This document shows positions 18,812 through 25,847 of a stretch of 36,085 nt of DNA, in pieces (the first letter of the stretch is position 1; each line of letters begins with the position of its first letter). This DNA is from Alkalibacterium kapii (lineage in GTDB: Bacteria > Bacillota > Bacilli > Lactobacillales > Carnobacteriaceae_A), in assembly GCF_007988865.1 (NCBI RefSeq), contig NZ_BJUY01000021.1:1-36085 (forward strand), in the 5' to 3' direction. The notes beneath the pieces are model-generated. The model was not told the DNA's origin. It worked only from the letters and a program-made list of their open reading frames with translations, and did no database searches. The position numbers were made by a program, and so were the translations under genes.

Positions 18812-19219
18812 GTTGTATTGAAATACAGCTTAGTGGCCAGTTGCGATTTCTGTGTCGCGGAAACCTGTCTCTAAAGTCGTTTAGTGACAGGTTTCCGCTG
18901 CTTTTTCTCAGAAAGTTGTTCCAATAACCGTTTTGCAACGTGTTTATCCTTCTTTTTCCTAAAAAGTTGTTCCAATAACCGGTTTGCAACATGTTTTTGC
19001 TTCTTTTTCTAAAAAAGTTGTTCCAATAATCGTTTTACAACATGTTTTTTCTTCTTTTTCTAAAAAAGTTGTTCCAATAACCGTTTTGCTACATGTTTAC
19101 GCTGCTTTTTCTCAGAAAGTTGTTCTAATATCCGTTTAGTGACTAGCTGATCCAAATTTTTCGAGACAAGATATCTCAATCAACGATTTAGTACCTCGTT
19201 TTTTTATGACATATAAAAA
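18812..19219. repeat. 51-bp tandem repeat array, eight units
   Basis: Units begin at 18812, 18863, 18914, 18965, 19016, 19067, 19118 and 19169, exactly 51 bp apart. The three from 18914 to 19066 are nearly identical (each begins AGTTGTTCCAATAA); outer ones are diverged but in register. The first two form strong hairpins: 18808-18833 (12 pairs, two G-U) and 18858-18897 (12 pairs, one T-T mismatch, 5 more pairs, GTCG loop). A minus-strand frame reads through part of it in 17-residue repeats (GYWNNFL) but is stopped in the 19016 and 19067 units and has no ribosome binding site. The last unit runs into the rplL terminator. Confidence 0.92.
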
Positions 19220-19260
19220 ACCCTTTCGCCATGAAGATATACTTTACAGCGAAAGGGTTT
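19215..19260 (-). terminator. Terminator of rplJ-rplL
   Basis: A perfect 12-bp stem, AAACCCTTTCGC (19218-19229) against GCGAAAGGGTTT (19249-19260), with a 19-nt loop, followed on the minus strand by a T-run (19215-19220). It lies 22 nt beyond the rplL stop. Confidence 0.92.
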
Positions 19261-19282
19261 AGTCTATTTAAGTTAAATGAAA

Positions 19283-19648
19283 TTACTTAACTTCTACAGA
19301 AGCGCCTGCTTCTTCAAGTTTGCTTTGTAATTCTTCTGCTTCTTCTTTAGAAACATTTTCTTTAACTGGTGCTGGTGCGCCGTCTACTAATGCTTTAGCT
19401 TCTTTCAAGCCAAGACCTGTAGCTTCACGAACTGCTTTGATTACTTTAATTTTTGCTGAACCTGCGCTTGTTAATTCAACAGTAAATTCTGTTTGCTCTG
19501 CTTCTGCAGCTGCTCCAGCTCCTGCTGCTGCAACTGGTGCTGCAGCTTCTACGCCGAATTCTTCTTCGATCGCACTTACTAAGTCGTTTAATTCTACGAC
19601 AGTTGACTCTTTCAAGTCAGCAATGATTTTTTCAATATCTAATGCCAT
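19283..19648 (-). CDS. rplL: 50S ribosomal protein L7/L12
   Basis: 121-residue acidic stalk protein that recruits translation GTPases. It shows the usual layout: an N-terminal dimerisation domain, an Ala-rich flexible hinge ([18 protein letters not shown]) around residues 34-51, and the C-terminal factor-binding domain with [26 protein letters not shown] at 19648 with a GGAGG upstream. Cotranscribed with rplJ and followed by a strong terminator, so the rpoB operon downstream is not simply read through from here. Confidence 0.99.
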   Translation of the reverse strand: MALDIEKIIADLKESTVVELNDLVSAIEEEFGVEAAAPVAAAGAGAAAEAEQTEFTVELTSAGSAKIKVIKAVREATGLGLKEAKALVDGAPAPVKENVSKEEAEELQSKLEEAGASVEVK

Positions 19649-19736
19649 TTTTGTTTTCCTCCATTTGTAATTTAAGTTAGTTTAGTTTCAACTTGCCATA
19701 CCCATGTACAGCAATAAGTCAGTTGAATCGACTGCT

Positions 19737-20243
19737 TTACGCAGCTTCTTCTTCTTTTTTCTCTGCAACAGCTTTGATTGCCAAGGCTGTGTTTCTGACA
19801 GGTGCCTGAAGTACAGATAATAGCATAGAAAGCAGGCCGTCGCGGCTTGGTAGTGTAGCAATTTTGTTGATTTGTTCAACACTTGCAACTTTACCTTCCA
19901 GTACGCCACCTTTGATTTCCAAAGCTTCTGCATCTTTAGCGAATTCTGCAATAATTTTTGCAGGGGCAACAACTTCTTCGTTACTGAATGCTACAGCAGT
20001 AGGTCCTTTGAAGACATCTACTAAATCTGACAAATCAGCTGCTTCTGCAGCACGACGAAGCATAGTGTTTTTCAATACGCGCATTTCAATTCCTGCATCA
20101 CGTAATTGTTTACGTAATTCAGTGACTTGTTCCACTGTCAAACCACGGTAGTCAACGACTACGACAGCTTCTGCGTCTTGAAATTTCTTCGTAATATCAT
20201 TGACCACTTCTTGTTTTTTTGCAATGACATTTGCTTTACTCAT
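19737..20243 (-). CDS. rplJ: 50S ribosomal protein L10
   Basis: 168-residue protein forming the base of the ribosomal stalk and carrying the L7/L12 dimers on its C-terminal helix. Conserved segments include [21 protein letters not shown] and LKNTMLRRA. The start is ATG 20243 ([10 protein letters not shown]), 7 nt after AGGAGGTG; the longer frame upstream enters the leader and has no ribosome binding site of its own. It is controlled by an L10 leader that ends in a terminator about 70 nt before the gene. Confidence 0.99.
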   Translation of the reverse strand: MSKANVIAKKQEVVNDITKKFQDAEAVVVVDYRGLTVEQVTELRKQLRDAGIEMRVLKNTMLRRAAEAADLSDLVDVFKGPTAVAFSNEEVVAPAKIIAEFAKDAEALEIKGGVLEGKVASVEQINKIATLPSRDGLLSMLLSVLQAPVRNTALAIKAVAEKKEEEAA

Positions 20244-20309
20244 TGATGTTTCACCTCCTGATCGATTGAAATGAGGATTTCCCCTTATACTTACATCCAA
20301 AAAGAATTT

Positions 20310-20490
20310 ATCGCATAAAAAAACCCCATGTCACCGTAGACATAGAGGGATCATAGTTGATTAATGTAATCACATGTGTCCTCGGTATGATATTAAGGCG
20401 TGAGCCACATACTGTCTTCGGTATTATCCGGTAATAGAATCTATCACCATCATTCATCAATGCATATTTAATTTAAGTTATTTCCTTAAC
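20310..20490 (-). promoter_or_regulatory. L10 leader of rplJ-rplL
   Basis: Between the rplJ promoter and gene the minus strand carries the conserved primary sequence of the Firmicutes L10 leader, including a segment like CATACCGAGGACACATG and a terminator immediately after it. The L10(L12)4 complex binds this RNA to repress its own synthesis. Together with the promoter it fills the 301-bp gap. Confidence 0.85.
20315..20349 (-). terminator. Attenuator terminator in the L10 leader
   Basis: On the minus strand CCCTCTATGTC (20339-20349) pairs with GACATGGGG (20324-20332) and is followed by a T-run (20316-20323). It is the terminator half of the L10-controlled attenuator. Confidence 0.8.
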
Positions 20491-20497
20491 CTGCATA

Positions 20498-20526
20498 AGT
20501 ATAGCAAGCTATACCCTGCAGGTCAA
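20498..20526 (-). promoter_or_regulatory. Promoter of rplJ within a long palindrome
   Basis: TTGACC (20521-20526), 17-bp spacer, TATACT (20498-20503) on the minus strand. The spacer and -10 box lie in an inverted repeat: GTATAGC-TT-GCTATAC, flanked by CCTGCA on one side and TGCAGG on the other. Most of it is upstream of the transcription start, so it would act on DNA, or on the RNA of the upstream rplKA transcript. Confidence 0.75.
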
Positions 20527-20544
20527 GAGAAATTTCAACTTTTT

Positions 20545-21240
20545 TTATTTAGCAACTGTTGTTGGGTCTACTTTAACACCAGGGCCGAACGTGCTTGCCA
20601 CTGCCATGTTTTTGATGTAAACACCTTTAGAGCTTGCTGGTTTAGCTTTTACGATAACATCGTGTAAAGCAGCCAAGTTCTCTTTAAGTTTTTCAGTTTC
20701 AAATGATACTTTACCGATCGGCACGTGTACATTTGACTGACGGTCGACACGGTAAGTGACTTGACCGGCTTTGATGTCGTTAACAGCTTTAGCTACATCT
20801 GGTGTAACTGTACCTGTTTTAGGGTTAGGCATTAAACCTTTAGGTCCTAAGACACGGCCCAATTTACCTACTTCAGCCATCATGTCTGGTGCAGCAACGA
20901 CGACGTCGAAGTCTAACCATCCACCTTGAACTTTTTCTACAAGATCGCTGTCGCCAACGAAGTCTGCGCCTGCTTCTTCAGCAGCTTTAGCAGCATCGCC
21001 TTTTGCGAAAACAATCACTGTCTGAGATTTACCAGTACCGTGCGGCAATACCATTGCGCCACGCAGCTGCTGGTCTGCTTGTTTAGGATCGACACCAAGT
21101 CTGTAAGCTACTTCAACACTTGCGTCGAAATTAGCGTAGTCGATTTCTTTAACTAATTCTAATGCTTCAGTTGCATCGTATTTGTTTTCTCTGTCTACTT
21201 TTTCCAAAGCAGCTAAGAATTTTTTACTCTTTTTCGCCAT
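20545..21240 (-). CDS. rplA: 50S ribosomal protein L1
   Basis: 231-residue protein of the mobile L1 stalk that helps release deacylated tRNA from the E site, and usually represses translation of its own operon. The signature [18 protein letters not shown] is present. ATG at 21240 follows AAGGAGG. It is 148 bp downstream of rplK, and that spacer contains a sequence resembling the L1 binding site of rRNA. Confidence 0.99.
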   Translation of the reverse strand: MAKKSKKFLAALEKVDRENKYDATEALELVKEIDYANFDASVEVAYRLGVDPKQADQQLRGAMVLPHGTGKSQTVIVFAKGDAAKAAEEAGADFVGDSDLVEKVQGGWLDFDVVVAAPDMMAEVGKLGRVLGPKGLMPNPKTGTVTPDVAKAVNDIKAGQVTYRVDRQSNVHVPIGKVSFETEKLKENLAALHDVIVKAKPASSKGVYIKNMAVASTFGPGVKVDPTTVAK

Positions 21241-21256
21241 AATTTTTTCCTCCTTA

Positions 21257-21284
21257 GTGTGGTGTTAACGGTTTGACCTCCCAC
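21257..21284 (-). promoter_or_regulatory. Putative L1-binding site before rplA
   Basis: On the minus strand GTGGGAGG, a short internal loop and GTTAACACCACAC can pair to form a stem with unpaired purines similar to the 23S rRNA site for L1. A flanking stem CTCCGCAT/ATGCGGAG encloses the spacer further upstream. Translational feedback by L1 is known in the family; its use here is inferred. Confidence 0.5.
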
Positions 21285-21388
21285 TTGATCTCCGCATGCA
21301 ATGGACTGATCAGTCAGCTGCCATTGGTGATCACTCGAGTTGCCTCGAATGACTGGATGCGGAGTCAGCAAGCAATGTGATCGTCAAA

Positions 21389-21814
21389 TTAACCTTTGAC
21401 AGTGAATCCCATACTGCGAGCTGTACCTTCGACCATGCGCATTGCTGCTTCAACACTAGCTGCGTTTAGGTCTTCCATTTTTGTTTCAGCAATTTCTCTT
21501 ACTTGATCGCTTGTTACAGTTGCCACTTTTTTAGTGTTTGGTTCGCCTGAACCAGACTCAACGCCAGCTGCTTTTTTAAGCAATACTGCTGCAGGTGGTG
21601 TTTTAGTGATAAATGTGAATGAACGGTCTTCATAAACAGAAATAACTACAGGAATGATCATCCCTGCCTGGTCAGCTGTACGAGCGTTAAACTCTTTACA
21701 GAATCCCATAATGTTTACTTGAGCTTGTCCTAATGCAGGTCCTACTGGGGGTGCTGGGTTAGCTTTCCCTGCAGGTATTTGCAATTTCACGACATTAACT
21801 ACTTTTTTTGCCAC
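21389..21814 (-). CDS. rplK: 50S ribosomal protein L11
   Basis: 141-residue protein of the GTPase-associated centre, binding the 23S thiostrepton loop and needed for the stringent response. Conserved elements: [30 protein letters not shown], and the C-terminal [11 protein letters not shown]. The start is GTG at 21814 (MAKKVVNV), with AAGGAGG upstream; a nearby ATG is out of frame. First gene of rplK-rplA with its own promoter and leader. Confidence 0.99.
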   Translation of the reverse strand: MAKKVVNVVKLQIPAGKANPAPPVGPALGQAQVNIMGFCKEFNARTADQAGMIIPVVISVYEDRSFTFITKTPPAAVLLKKAAGVESGSGEPNTKKVATVTSDQVREIAETKMEDLNAASVEAAMRMVEGTARSMGFTVKG

Positions 21815-21842
21815 GAGACATACCTCCTTGATTTGTGTCCGT

Positions 21843-21879
21843 GAGTGGTTAAATGAGGTTACAATTTTCCTCTCCCACT
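21843..21879 (-). promoter_or_regulatory. Putative L1-binding site before rplK
   Basis: The minus strand has GTGGGAG followed about 20 nt later by TTTAACCACTC, allowing the same type of stem as the element before rplA. It sits in the rplK leader, where L1 commonly binds to repress the operon. Confidence 0.5.
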
Positions 21880-21928
21880 ATGTTTCTACACCTTCACTTA
21901 TATTAAAGCATCTAAGGCGCACTGGTAA

Positions 21929-21957
21929 ATGTTACCATATTTAAAGTGATTGTGCAA
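21929..21957 (-). promoter_or_regulatory. Promoter of rplK-rplA
   Basis: TTGCAC (21952-21957), 17-bp spacer, TAACAT (21929-21934) on the minus strand, directly downstream of nusG. Confidence 0.65.
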
Positions 21958-21965
21958 GATAAATA

Positions 21966-22517
21966 TCAGTCGATTTTTGATATTTGATTGTAATCCAGTT
22001 CTGCATTTGTTTCTCTTCCGAACATCTCGATGGATGCCTTGATTTTACCTTTTTCTGTTTCAAGCGCAGTAACGTTACCTTCCATCCCGGCAAAAGCACC
22101 TTCATTGATTTGAATGCGTTCGCCGATTTCCAGATCCATTTCAACTTTACGCGGGTTGATGCCCATGCTGCGTAGGATTTGATCTACTTCATCCGGAAGT
22201 AGAGGGGATGGCTTACTCCCTGCGCCGTGTGAACCAACAAAACCGGTCACGCCTGGCGTATTTCTCACAATATACCATGCTTCATCGGACATAATCATTT
22301 CAACTAATACGTATCCTGGAAAGGTTTTTTCCATTTCTGTTTTAGCCTTGCCGTCTTTTTCCGTTGTTTTTTCTTCTTCAGGTATTAAAACCTGTAAAAT
22401 ATTATCTTCCATTTTCATGCTCTGCGCCCGTGACTCAAGGTTTTGCTTCACTTTGTTTTCATAGCCTGAATAGGTCTGCAGGACATACCATGCTTTTGAA
22501 CTTTCTAATTCTTCCAT
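21966..22517 (-). CDS. nusG: Transcription elongation/pausing factor NusG
   Basis: 183-residue protein that binds the RNA polymerase clamp through its N-terminal NGN domain (about residues 9-115, with KAWYVLQTYSGYE and FPGYVLVEM) and contacts Rho or ribosomes through its C-terminal KOW domain (GAFAGMEGNVTALE). ATG at 22517 follows AAAAAGGAGT. Unlike the usual tight secE-nusG arrangement, 138 bp separate the genes, with an extended -10 promoter and an intrinsic terminator only about 35 nt before the ribosome binding site. Confidence 0.98.
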   Translation of the reverse strand: MEELESSKAWYVLQTYSGYENKVKQNLESRAQSMKMEDNILQVLIPEEEKTTEKDGKAKTEMEKTFPGYVLVEMIMSDEAWYIVRNTPGVTGFVGSHGAGSKPSPLLPDEVDQILRSMGINPRKVEMDLEIGERIQINEGAFAGMEGNVTALETEKGKIKASIEMFGRETNAELDYNQISKID

Positions 22518-22550
22518 TGTAGACTCCTTTTTAAGTCTTATTTTTGTGTA

Positions 22551-22589
22551 TTAAAAAAACCTTCTTCACATCACGTGAAAGAGAAGGTT
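22551..22589 (-). terminator. Terminator/attenuator between secE and nusG
   Basis: Minus-strand stem: AACCTTCT (22582-22589) plus TTCAC (22575-22579) pair with GTGAA and AGAAGGTT (22558-22569), a two-base bulge between, five-base loop, followed by seven T (22551-22557). It is as strong as the other terminators here yet stands directly before nusG and after a possible promoter. Confidence 0.8.
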
Positions 22590-22610
22590 TTCTCTCGGTT
22601 CTCGTCTTGT

Positions 22611-22619
22611 ATTATAGCA
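22611..22619 (-). promoter_or_regulatory. Extended -10 promoter before nusG
   Basis: The minus strand reads TGCTATAAT, a perfect -10 box with an extended TGN motif; the -35 region (TAGAAA) is poor. Transcription would start near 22604 and meet the hairpin at 22589 almost at once. Confidence 0.55.
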
Positions 22620-22655
22620 CGAAGGAACACTGATTTCTACTGCTTTCGTGTTTTG

Positions 22656-22832
22656 TCATACTAACGTCAATAAAAATGTAATGACAGAGTCAACGGCATA
22701 AAAGAAAACACCGAAGAATGCCATCACGCCAAAAACAGTCAGAGTATTCTTTTTCATTGTCTTTTTGTTCGGCCAGGTCGTTTCTTTCATCTCGTGTTTG
22801 ACTTCGCCTAAAAAGGTTTTAACTTTTCCCAT
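22656..22832 (-). CDS. secE: Preprotein translocase subunit SecE
   Basis: 58-residue single-span membrane protein of the SecYEG channel. It has the conserved amphipathic segment GEVKHEMKETTWPNKK followed by one transmembrane helix near the C-terminus, the normal short form of Firmicutes. The start was set at ATG 22832 (MGKVKTFLGE), preceded by AAGGAG; the frame continues upstream to 22925 but would overlap rpmG. It follows rpmG by 31 nt. Confidence 0.97.
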   Translation of the reverse strand: MGKVKTFLGEVKHEMKETTWPNKKTMKKNTLTVFGVMAFFGVFFYAVDSVITFLLTLV

Positions 22833-22863
22833 CGATCGATCCACTCCTTCCACTGCGTGCTGA

Positions 22864-23013
22864 CTACTTTGTTTCACGGTGTACTGTATGTTTTTTACAG
22901 TAACGGCAATATTTCTTGATTTCAAGTCGCTCTGTACGAATCTTATCGCTCACATCTTTTGTATAATTTCTGGATCCGCATTCTGTACAGGCTAAGGCTA
23001 TTTTTTTCTTCAT
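22864..23013 (-). CDS. rpmG: 50S ribosomal protein L33
   Basis: 49-residue ribosomal protein reading MKKKIALACTECGSRNY at the start and CRYCKKHTVHRETK at the end. The two CxxC pairs mark the zinc-binding (C+) form of L33. ATG at 23013 with CGAGGAAA upstream. First gene of rpmG-secE and preceded by a good promoter. The order rpmG-secE-nusG is the classical one. Confidence 0.97.
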   Translation of the reverse strand: MKKKIALACTECGSRNYTKDVSDKIRTERLEIKKYCRYCKKHTVHRETK

Positions 23014-23072
23014 AACATTTCCTCGTTTCTCGCATGTTTCAGTTCAAGTTAATATCAGACAATATCCTATTA

Positions 23073-23101
23073 AGATTAGCATTTATATCGCATTCTGTCA
23101 A
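23073..23101 (-). promoter_or_regulatory. Promoter of rpmG-secE
   Basis: A perfect TTGACA (23096-23101), 17-bp spacer ending in TGC, TAATCT (23073-23078) on the minus strand. The -35 box lies just before the apbE stop codon region. Confidence 0.75.
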
Positions 23102-23107
23102 TTCGAT

Positions 23108-24166
23108 CTAGTCTACTTTTTCAAAGGAATCGTCACTGATACTTACCATGTCACTGATATTTTCTGAAGTATAAACGTCCTTATCTTTGGTTACATATAT
23201 AACATCCACACCAGACATATCATTAATATAGGCCAGGCCTTTTTCAACCCCCATAGCAAAGGCCGCGGTTGCGATCGCATCACCATCCATGGCATTATCC
23301 GCTATGATACTGATCCCAGAGATGTTGTTGTCAAAAGGGTAGCCTGTTTCCGGGTCAAGCAGGTGGTGATAGGATTCGCCGTTTTCTTCAAAGTTTCTCT
23401 CATATATGCCTGAGGTAACGATTGCCGAATCAACCAGTTCAACGAGCCCCATGATCTCGCCACGTTCTTTGAACGGATTTTGGATTCCGACTCGCCACGG
23501 TTCTGTTTCTCCCCGTGTGCTGTTTCCGACTACAACGATATCTCCGCCTAAATCAATGATGGCTGTGTTCACTCCCTCATCTTTCAATATACGGGCAGCT
23601 TCATCTGTAATGTAACCTTTGGCAATGCCTCCCAAGTCGACTTTCATGCCTTCTTTTTTCAAATAAATCGTCTGGTCTTCCTCATTAAGTTCAACTAAGT
23701 TATAGTCCACAACTTCCAGTACTTCATTCAATGCTTCCTCTTCAGGAACTGCTGCATTTTCTTGCCCGATATTCCATAAACTGGTCATCGATCCGATCGT
23801 TGGATCAAAAGCACCATCAGATTCTTCTGCATAATAAAGGGCACGTTCCATAACATGGTACACTTCTTCTGAGACTTTGACAGGAGCTATGCCGGCTTGA
23901 CGATTCACCTCAGAAATCTCTGAATCTTCTTTCTGCATCGCAAACCAGTCATCCAGTTGAGTGACTCGTTCAAATGCTTTATCCAAAGCTTCTTCGGAAT
24001 CTTTATTGTATACTTTTATATTGGCCACTGTCCCAAGCAAAAATTCAGTTCGCTCGATCGGTTCTTCAGCCAATTCTCTTTCATTCTCTTCAGTACATGC
24101 CGTTAAGAAAAACAGCATGGCAGTTAAACTGAGCAATGCTCTAGTGATTTTTTTGTGCTTCTTCAT
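23108..24166 (-). CDS. apbE: FAD:protein FMN transferase, lipoprotein (ApbE family)
   Basis: About 352-residue exported lipoprotein that transfers FMN from FAD to Thr or Ser of target proteins outside the membrane. A signal peptide with lipobox LTAC anchors the mature protein; the ApbE core shows VDLGGIAKGYITDEA, VTSGIYER, HHLLDPETGYP and AMDGDAIATAAFAMG. The frame extends upstream to 24298, but AAGGA lies 8 nt before ATG 24166 (24172 is the other option), which gives a proper signal peptide. It is divergent to a Gx-type membrane protein, a pairing also found in flavin-based extracellular electron transfer loci, where the equivalent is FmnB. Targets such as PplA are not in the window. Confidence 0.93.
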   Translation of the reverse strand: MKKHKKITRALLSLTAMLFFLTACTEENERELAEEPIERTEFLLGTVANIKVYNKDSEEALDKAFERVTQLDDWFAMQKEDSEISEVNRQAGIAPVKVSEEVYHVMERALYYAEESDGAFDPTIGSMTSLWNIGQENAAVPEEEALNEVLEVVDYNLVELNEEDQTIYLKKEGMKVDLGGIAKGYITDEAARILKDEGVNTAIIDLGGDIVVVGNSTRGETEPWRVGIQNPFKERGEIMGLVELVDSAIVTSGIYERNFEENGESYHHLLDPETGYPFDNNISGISIIADNAMDGDAIATAAFAMGVEKGLAYINDMSGVDVIYVTKDKDVYTSENISDMVSISDDSFEKVD

Positions 24167-24341
24167 TTTCATTGTCCTTCCAAATCTTTTTCTCTGTACA
24201 TAGTACAGCAAAAGTGCTATCCTGTCTATATTTTCACAAGAGAAGATTTGGTATAATAATGTTAAATTAAGATGGCTACTTGATACAATCTGTGGCAAAC
24301 TATAACTACTGCAACTAAGTACATTAGAAAAGGATTTTACT

Positions 24342-24866
24342 ATGAACCGTACACAAAAGATGATTTACATTTCACTGCTTTCCGCTCAGGCTGTCATTTT
24401 GGGCCTGATCGAGCGCAGCATCCCCTTTCCCTTTGCCTTTGCTCCGGGCGCTAAGCTTGGCATTGCCAATTTAATCGTTATCGTCGCGATTTATACGCTC
24501 CCATTCAAAGATAGTTTGAAAGTCGTTGCGATGCGTTTGCTTATGACGACCTTGCTTGGCGGCACACTTTCAACGTTTTTATACAGTACAGCAGGCGCTC
24601 TCTTAAGTTATTTCGGCATGTTGTTTGTTAAATTTACCGGCGGGAAGCGGGTCAGCATTATCGGAGTCAGTGCCACAGGCGGGATCCTTCATAACCTAGG
24701 ACAGCTTCTTGTGGCCAGTTCCATCGCTCAAACATGGACGGTACTCCTTTATCTTCCCGTCCTCTCTTTCATGGGGATACTTTCCGGTATAGCCATCGGT
24801 ATCGCCGCCAACTTTTTAATGGAACATGTCTCAACCATCCAGCGCTTCAAGCAGGAGCATGAATGA
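24342..24866 (+). CDS. Gx transporter family membrane protein (EetB-like)
   Basis: 174-residue, very hydrophobic protein with about five membrane helices, of the family once named heptaprenyl diphosphate synthase component I and now Gx transporter. The segment PFPFAFAPGAKLGIANLIVI near the N-terminus and GGILHNLGQLLVAS are typical. In Listeria and some lactic acid bacteria such a protein (EetB) is encoded with ApbE-type FmnB in extracellular electron transfer loci; the divergent apbE here supports a link, but eetA, ndh2 and pplA are absent, so the role is inferred. ATG at 24342 with AAAGGA upstream; a TATAAT box at about 24252 may drive it. One of only two plus-strand genes. Confidence 0.75.
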   Translation: MNRTQKMIYISLLSAQAVILGLIERSIPFPFAFAPGAKLGIANLIVIVAIYTLPFKDSLKVVAMRLLMTTLLGGTLSTFLYSTAGALLSYFGMLFVKFTGGKRVSIIGVSATGGILHNLGQLLVASSIAQTWTVLLYLPVLSFMGILSGIAIGIAANFLMEHVSTIQRFKQEHE

Positions 24867-24913
24867 CATGGATTACAGTGAACGATAGACCGAACAATAA
24901 CTTATCATGACAC

Positions 24914-24942
24914 ACAAAAAAGCCGCAGAGGGCTTTTTTTGT
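24914..24942. terminator. Bidirectional terminator between eetB-like gene and sigH
   Basis: ACAAAAAAGCC (24914-24924) faces GGCTTTTTTTGT (24931-24942). The A and T runs flank the stem so that it works for the plus-strand gene and for sigH coming from the other side. Confidence 0.85.
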
Positions 24943-25001
24943 TTGGAGAGAAACTATTCAATGAATACAGAAAAGTATAAATGATTGCTCTATTTAGACG
25001 A

Positions 25002-25625
25002 TCACAAGAAATGTTGTCGGTATTTATCTGTACATCGATGTTTTGCGCTCATTACTTGTTTTTTCGTGCATTTCAATTTATCTGCAATCATATCAAATGG
25101 GAAGCCCTGATAACAATACAGACAGACCTCTTTCTCGAATTCGGAAAGATATTTTATGTATTCCTCCATTGTTTCGTTCACTATCGGCTTGTCTTCTGGT
25201 TGTATGGATCCTGTCTCTGCCATTAACTGATACCCCTTCTCTTCTAAATTTCCTTCCAAAGATAAAGATTCTTTGAAGGATTTTCTTTTTATCGCATTAT
25301 TTTTTCTGATCAACCGGTTGAAGTGATTGTCAAGACTCAAACAGACATACTGATTAAAACTCATCCCTTTACTCGGATTATATTTGTCTATCGATTCTAC
25401 TAGGATCAGACACGCTTCCTGATATAAATCATTTCGCTCATATCCTTTAATAAAGCGTCGGTATATTGCTTTTTGAAGTAACTTTTCACTTCTTTCCATT
25501 ATCTCTGGGAAAACATCTGTCTCACCGGCTTTGAAGCGCATAATTAGTCTGTCCACGGTTGGATCACTTATATCTTTGAATACCTTCTTTTCTATTAATT
25601 CTATATTTGCAGTATTATCCTTCAT
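25002..25625 (-). CDS. sigH: RNA polymerase sigma factor, SigH/ComX type
   Basis: 207-residue alternative sigma factor. Region 2 is visible at about residues 60-106 (ERNDLYQEACLILVESIDKY and SFNQYVCLSLDNHFNRLI) and a region-4 helix-turn-helix at about 163-200 (FEKEVCLYCYQGFPFDMIADKL). Its position between yacP and rpmG is the same as sigH of Bacillus, so it is the ortholog by location. In non-sporulating relatives such factors switch on competence genes; the target set here is unknown. ATG at 25625 with GGAG 8 nt upstream. It is more AT-rich than its neighbours and more diverged in sequence. Own promoter upstream. Confidence 0.85.
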   Translation of the reverse strand: MKDNTANIELIEKKVFKDISDPTVDRLIMRFKAGETDVFPEIMERSEKLLQKAIYRRFIKGYERNDLYQEACLILVESIDKYNPSKGMSFNQYVCLSLDNHFNRLIRKNNAIKRKSFKESLSLEGNLEEKGYQLMAETGSIQPEDKPIVNETMEEYIKYLSEFEKEVCLYCYQGFPFDMIADKLKCTKKQVMSAKHRCTDKYRQHFL

Positions 25626-25675
25626 CCTTTCTTCTCCTTCTGTTTATTGTTTGAAACAATAACAGAACAGTCACA

Positions 25676-25712
25676 TTTATAGTCATTCAGTGTATCCTTT
25701 GAAAGCGTTTCA
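25676..25712 (-). promoter_or_regulatory. Promoter of sigH with a cre-like palindrome
   Basis: TTTCAA (25699-25704), 17-bp spacer, TATAAA (25676-25681) on the minus strand. The -35 box overlaps TGAAAGCGTTTCA (25700-25712), which resembles a CcpA operator but is one base shorter than the consensus. Confidence 0.5.
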
Positions 25713-25787
25713 CTTAATTATATTTACTTTTTATTTAAAAAGTCACTATTTTTTTCTGATTGTGAGGAAATTCTAATAAATATATAT

Positions 25788-25830
25788 ATAAAAAGACTAT
25801 TAACCATACAAATTAATAGTTAATAGTCTA
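25788..25830 (-). terminator. Terminator of the cysS-mrnC-rlmB-yacP operon
   Basis: A perfect 11-bp stem, AGACTATTAAC (25794-25804) against GTTAATAGTCT (25820-25830), followed on the minus strand by TTTTTATAT. It lies just after the yacP stop. Confidence 0.85.
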
Positions 25831-25847
25831 CTTTAAATAGCAAATAA

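Noticed and set aside
18801-18992. 63-codon minus-strand frame with GYWNNFL repeats
   Set aside because: The 51-bp unit keeps one frame open by chance; the 19016 and 19067 units contain stops in it and there is no ribosome binding site.
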